A stretch of 33,471 bases of DNA from Dehalococcoidia bacterium (lineage in GTDB: Bacteria; Chloroflexota; Dehalococcoidia; Lucifugimonadales; Lucifugimonadaceae), in contig JAPYSM010000004.1 in NCBI GenBank assembly GCA_029936485.1, forward strand, positions 1 through 33,471, given 5' to 3'. The position numbers and the translations under genes were made by a program. Every line of letters starts with the position of its first letter. The stretch's first letter is position 1. Shown here piece after piece: positions 31,003 to 33,471 of this stretch. The notes under the pieces were generated by a model that had not been told where the DNA came from, did not search any database, and saw only the letters and a list, made by a program, of their open reading frames with translations.

Positions 31003-31248
31003 CTACCCTCCGCTCACAGGTGGTATCAGGGCCAGTTCGTCACCGTCGGAGAGTACGGCGTTGAATCCCACGTACTCATTATTGATCGCCGCCATGAGGC
31101 TGATCGGTGCTGTCCATTCCTTCGGGGCGTTGTGCTGGGCCGTGTCGATGGCGTCCTTCACTGTCGCGCCGGATGGAAGCTCAACGAAGAAATCGCCGGT
31201 CCCCGCTCTATCACGGAGTCCGGCGAACAGTTTGATGACAATCTTCAT
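31003..31248 (-). CDS. moaD: Molybdopterin synthase sulfur carrier subunit
   Basis: An 81-aa ubiquitin-like MoaD. It has the beta-grasp opening IKLFAGLRDRAG, the internal INNEYVGFNAVLSDGDELALIPPVSGG and the essential C-terminal Gly-Gly, which is adenylated by MoeB and thiocarboxylated to donate sulfur to MoaE. The start is ATG at 31248, divergent from argC with a 172-nt shared upstream region. moaE follows on the same strand after an insertion-like 500-nt gap. Confidence 0.95.
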   Translation of the reverse strand: MKIVIKLFAGLRDRAGTGDFFVELPSGATVKDAIDTAQHNAPKEWTAPISLMAAINNEYVGFNAVLSDGDELALIPPVSGG

Positions 31249-31420
31249 GGTCGAAAGGTTCTCAGGTCACGTGTCACGATTGCTTCAAGTATAAGGCTGG
31301 CCGAGGGAAAATCGGCGATCTCACCACAATACTCAGCTTCACTACACGGCCCCTCACATGGCACAATTAGCCCTCTGAATATGAGATATGGGTCCCGCAC
31401 GCGGGCGACGACAGGGCACG

Positions 31421-32380
31421 ATGGCAATCTCAAAGGTATTTATAGACGGTTCGTACGGCACCACGGGTCTCAGGATCCGTGAACGGCTTGAACCGCGCGA
31501 CGACATCGATGTGGTCGTGGTGGACAAAGATCTCCGTCGAAATGTTGATGAACGACGCGAGGCGCTCGTGAATTCCGACCTCGCGATCCTCTGCTTGCCA
31601 GACGATGCGGCGGTAGAAGCTGCTGGATGGGCTGCCGATAGTGATACGAAGATCATCGATCCTTCAACGGCGCACCGTGTCGTTGAAGGCTGGGTTTACG
31701 GGCTGCCGGAGATGGCTCCGAGACAGCGTGAAGCGGTACGTGAATCAGACACGGTGTCGAATCCGGGCTGTTACCCGACCGGGGTTATTCTTTGTGTCCG
31801 GCCGTTGACCGAGGCGGGCATCCTGTCAAAGGACGCTCCAATCACGATCCATGCCCTGTCCGGATACTCCGGAGGCGGCAAGAATCTGATCGCAAAATGG
31901 GAAGGTGGACAGCCTGATCTAGCTGGTCTTCCTTTTGAATCGCCGTACGCGCTCCACACAGAACACAAGCATGTTCCAGAGATAAAGAAATACTCGGGAC
32001 TTACATACGAGCCCCAGTTCATGCCGGCTGTCGGCCCTTTCCTGAAGGGAATGCGAGTTGAAATTCCCCTTCACAACTCGGTAATTCAGAAGGACGCTTC
32101 GTCCGAGACGATATGGAAGATTCTCAGCGAACGCTACGCCGATGAACTGCTGGTAAACGTTGTGTCTATAGACGACGCACTCGCCTACTCAGACCCAGCG
32201 TTCGATCCCCAGGCCCGGAACGACAACGATGGGTTGGACATCTCGGTGGTCCCGAACATCCTGGGACATGTCTTGCTGATTATCCAAATAGACAATCTGG
32301 GCAAGGGTGCGTCAGGCGCGGCGATCCAGAATATGAACCTGATGCTTGGACTGCCGGAACACGCTGGACTCACTGTCTGA
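31421..32380 (+). CDS. argC: N-acetyl-gamma-glutamyl-phosphate reductase (type 2)
   Basis: A 319-aa NADPH-dependent reductase in arginine biosynthesis that converts N-acetylglutamyl phosphate to the semialdehyde. The nucleotide-binding start is VFIDGSYGTTGLRI. IDPSTAHR and YGLPE (93-97) are family motifs. The catalytic cysteine is C117 in SNPGCYPTG, and HALSGYSGGGK follows. The length and the IDGSYGTTG start fit the shorter type 2 ArgC group. The ATG at 31421 has AGGG close upstream. An in-frame ATG at 31388 would add 11 residues but has no ribosome-binding site. Confidence 0.95.
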   Translation: MAISKVFIDGSYGTTGLRIRERLEPRDDIDVVVVDKDLRRNVDERREALVNSDLAILCLPDDAAVEAAGWAADSDTKIIDPSTAHRVVEGWVYGLPEMAPRQREAVRESDTVSNPGCYPTGVILCVRPLTEAGILSKDAPITIHALSGYSGGGKNLIAKWEGGQPDLAGLPFESPYALHTEHKHVPEIKKYSGLTYEPQFMPAVGPFLKGMRVEIPLHNSVIQKDASSETIWKILSERYADELLVNVVSIDDALAYSDPAFDPQARNDNDGLDISVVPNILGHVLLIIQIDNLGKGASGAAIQNMNLMLGLPEHAGLTV

Positions 32381-33171
32381 CGTTCTCTGAGCTGCCCTGA
32401 TCTTCTGGGAATTGATTCAATCCCGGTCTCTGTTGGGAGATCACGGGTATGCAGTTCGGCAGAAGCTAACTCACTGATCCAAAGAGCAAAATCCGAGATG
32501 TGGCACGATCTCGGTGTCGAACGGTGTCCATCACGATCAGGAGAAAGCCGCTTTAGTGCTTGAAGTAATTCCCGAAACTAACCTGACCTGTCCCGAGTGC
32601 CGGGGTCGTTCACGCCGAGATCACGTTGGCGTACAACTGACTGGTTGCGTATGACTACACGTCTTGCGTGCGAACCTGACCCCACCTGAGAGCGGTTTCT
32701 CCGTTTTCTGCTCCTCACGGATCTATTGTGTCCAGTCGTCCAACGTAAAAAGGCAGGGATCATCTCGTAACTCCAGCATGATCGTGGAACGGCAGCGGCG
32801 TACGAAGCGAAGACACATAAGAGCATCGCCTTTATCCCAAACGGTGGTACGACCAACGTGATTCTTGACCACTTCACAAGCGGTCCGTTTAATGGCGAGA
32901 TTCGCCGTTTACTTGCGAACTGCAGTGTGTCGACACTGGAGATCGGGCCGGGATCGGGGTCGTTAACAAATATGAACGAGGTGTCTCACCCGCCGTGGGA
33001 ATTGATCACACCGACGCGTGAACACCCTCGCTCAACAGCGCTTTCTCGTTGACACTACTTACCCGCCGTACCTACACTTGATTGGTTAACAACCTGAACG
33101 ACGGTGTTTTTGCCGCGTCCGGGCGTCCTTCGAATGTCACTGGCAAACGTAACTGGAGATATCTTCCTTCT
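32381..33171. other. 791-nt gap without intact genes
   Basis: Between argC and rpsP I see no intact gene. The gap holds the remains of a histidine phosphatase (32474-33052) and a small inverted repeat CCGAGAT/ATCTCGG at 32493-32514. I cannot identify an rpsP promoter with confidence. Confidence 0.5.
32474..33052 (+). pseudogene. Fragmented histidine phosphatase (phosphoglycerate mutase-like)
   Basis: Three pieces in different frames read like one family member. LIQRAKSEMWHDLGVER (from 32474) resembles the segment before the S-x-L-x-RA motif. KAALVLEVIPETNLTCPE (from 32544) resembles the following helix and strand. An open frame from 32771 gives RGTAAAYEAKTHKSIAFIP, NGGTTNVILDHF and LLANCSVSTLEIG. 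In live enzymes the last piece contains VSHGGT, then N-x-SV-x-LE. Here the catalytic histidine is replaced (PNGGT), and the N-terminal RHG motif is not found. Intervening stops (for example TAA 32768-32770) confirm decay. The family call is moderate. Confidence 0.5.
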
Positions 33172-33432
33172 ATGGTTCGCATCCGGCTGCGCCGCATTGG
33201 CGCAAAGGGCCACCCGTTTTACCGTGTAGTAGTCGCTGACCAGCGCACCGCCCGCAATGGAGCCTTCATCGAGCAGATTGGCACGTTCGACCCTATGACC
33301 GATCCGTCCGAGGTCAAGATCGACGAACAGCTGGCCCTCAAATGGCTGCGCCAGGGCGCACAGCCCAGCGAGTCCGTCGGGGCCATGCTGAAGAAGCTTG
33401 GCATCTTGGATAAAGTGAAAGAGACCGCCTGA
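33172..33432 (+). CDS. rpsP: 30S ribosomal protein S16
   Basis: An 86-aa S16 starting MVRIRLRRIGAKGHPFYRVVVAD, with the family motifs RNGAFIEQIGTFDP and IDEQLALKWLRQGAQPSESV. S16 binds 16S rRNA early in small-subunit assembly. The ATG at 33172 matches the family start; a longer frame from 33082 is rejected. GGAG lies about 13 nt upstream, rather distant. The gene just downstream is khpA, the usual order. Confidence 0.96.
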   Translation: MVRIRLRRIGAKGHPFYRVVVADQRTARNGAFIEQIGTFDPMTDPSEVKIDEQLALKWLRQGAQPSESVGAMLKKLGILDKVKETA

Positions 33433-33436
33433 TCTC

Positions 33437-33471
33437 ATGAAAGAGATGGTTGAGTACATCGCCCGCGCCCT
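33437..33471 (+). CDS. khpA: KH-domain RNA-binding protein KhpA, 5' end only
   Basis: Only the first 11 codons are in the window: MKEMVEYIARA. That start and the position 4 nt after rpsP match KhpA (YlqC), a small KH-domain protein that pairs with KhpB/Jag, itself encoded at 2455-3501. The gene is cut by the window edge, so the call rests on a short stretch plus gene order. Confidence 0.7.
   Translation, partial: MKEMVEYIARA

Overview
The window looks like a stretch of a bacterial chromosome of roughly 55-58% GC from a free-living, probably marine member of the Chloroflexota (SAR202/Dehalococcoidia-like). That placement is inference: it rests on the gene families present, the frequent TTG and GTG starts, the large D-2-hydroxyacid/glycolate-type flavo-iron-sulfur oxidase, the F420/PPOX-type protein and the palindromic intergenic repeats. 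No rRNA is present to confirm it.

Layout. 1-2363 (minus): two translationally coupled crotonase-fold genes, one with a degenerate active site, and a PfkB-family kinase. 2455-6589 (minus): the rpmH-rnpA-yidD-[PQQ propeller lipoprotein]-yidC-khpB(jag) cluster for ribosome and membrane-protein biogenesis. rpmH is only 45 codons, and khpB starts inside the 3' end of yidC. 6693-11805 (plus): a divergent sigma70-type promoter, a GreA-type factor with an N-terminal recombinase-like domain, a TerC-family membrane protein and a 963-aa D-2-hydroxyacid dehydrogenase. 12080-14809 (plus): a stand-alone ATP-grasp domain of the PEP-synthase family followed by the frameshifted stub of what looks like its partner, then an MFS exporter. 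14955-17629 (minus): hemA-hemL of the C5 tetrapyrrole pathway. 17843-21208: a sulfurtransferase, an M20 peptidase, a convergent UspA-type protein and a short ORF overlapping the purL start. 21198-25321 (plus): purL, an FmdB-type zinc ribbon, dtd and a PPOX protein. 26004-29556 (minus): tRNA-Ser(GCU), miaB, nadA and nadC, tightly packed. 30074-31248 (minus): moaD and moaE separated by a dead DUF559 gene bracketed by palindromes. 31421-33471 (plus): argC, a decayed histidine phosphatase, rpsP and the start of khpA.

The most striking observation is the sulfurtransferase at 17843-18688. The usual reading stops at a TGA (18560-18562) that falls exactly where the catalytic cysteine of the second rhodanese domain should be. 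The reading frame then continues for 41 codons of well-conserved family sequence (QGGIRASHG..., then YDGSWREWG) to a second TGA. An 8-bp perfect hairpin with a 3-nt loop starting with G lies 17 nt after the TGA, fitting the described geometry of a bacterial SECIS element. This is probably a selenocysteine-containing sulfurtransferase that ordinary gene calling would truncate.

Other points of interest are the recombinase-like N-terminal domain on GreA, the propeller lipoprotein inside the yidC operon, the yidC/khpB dual-coding overlap, the ATP-grasp gene with a broken partner, and families of palindromic intergenic repeats, two of which bracket the DUF559 pseudogene.
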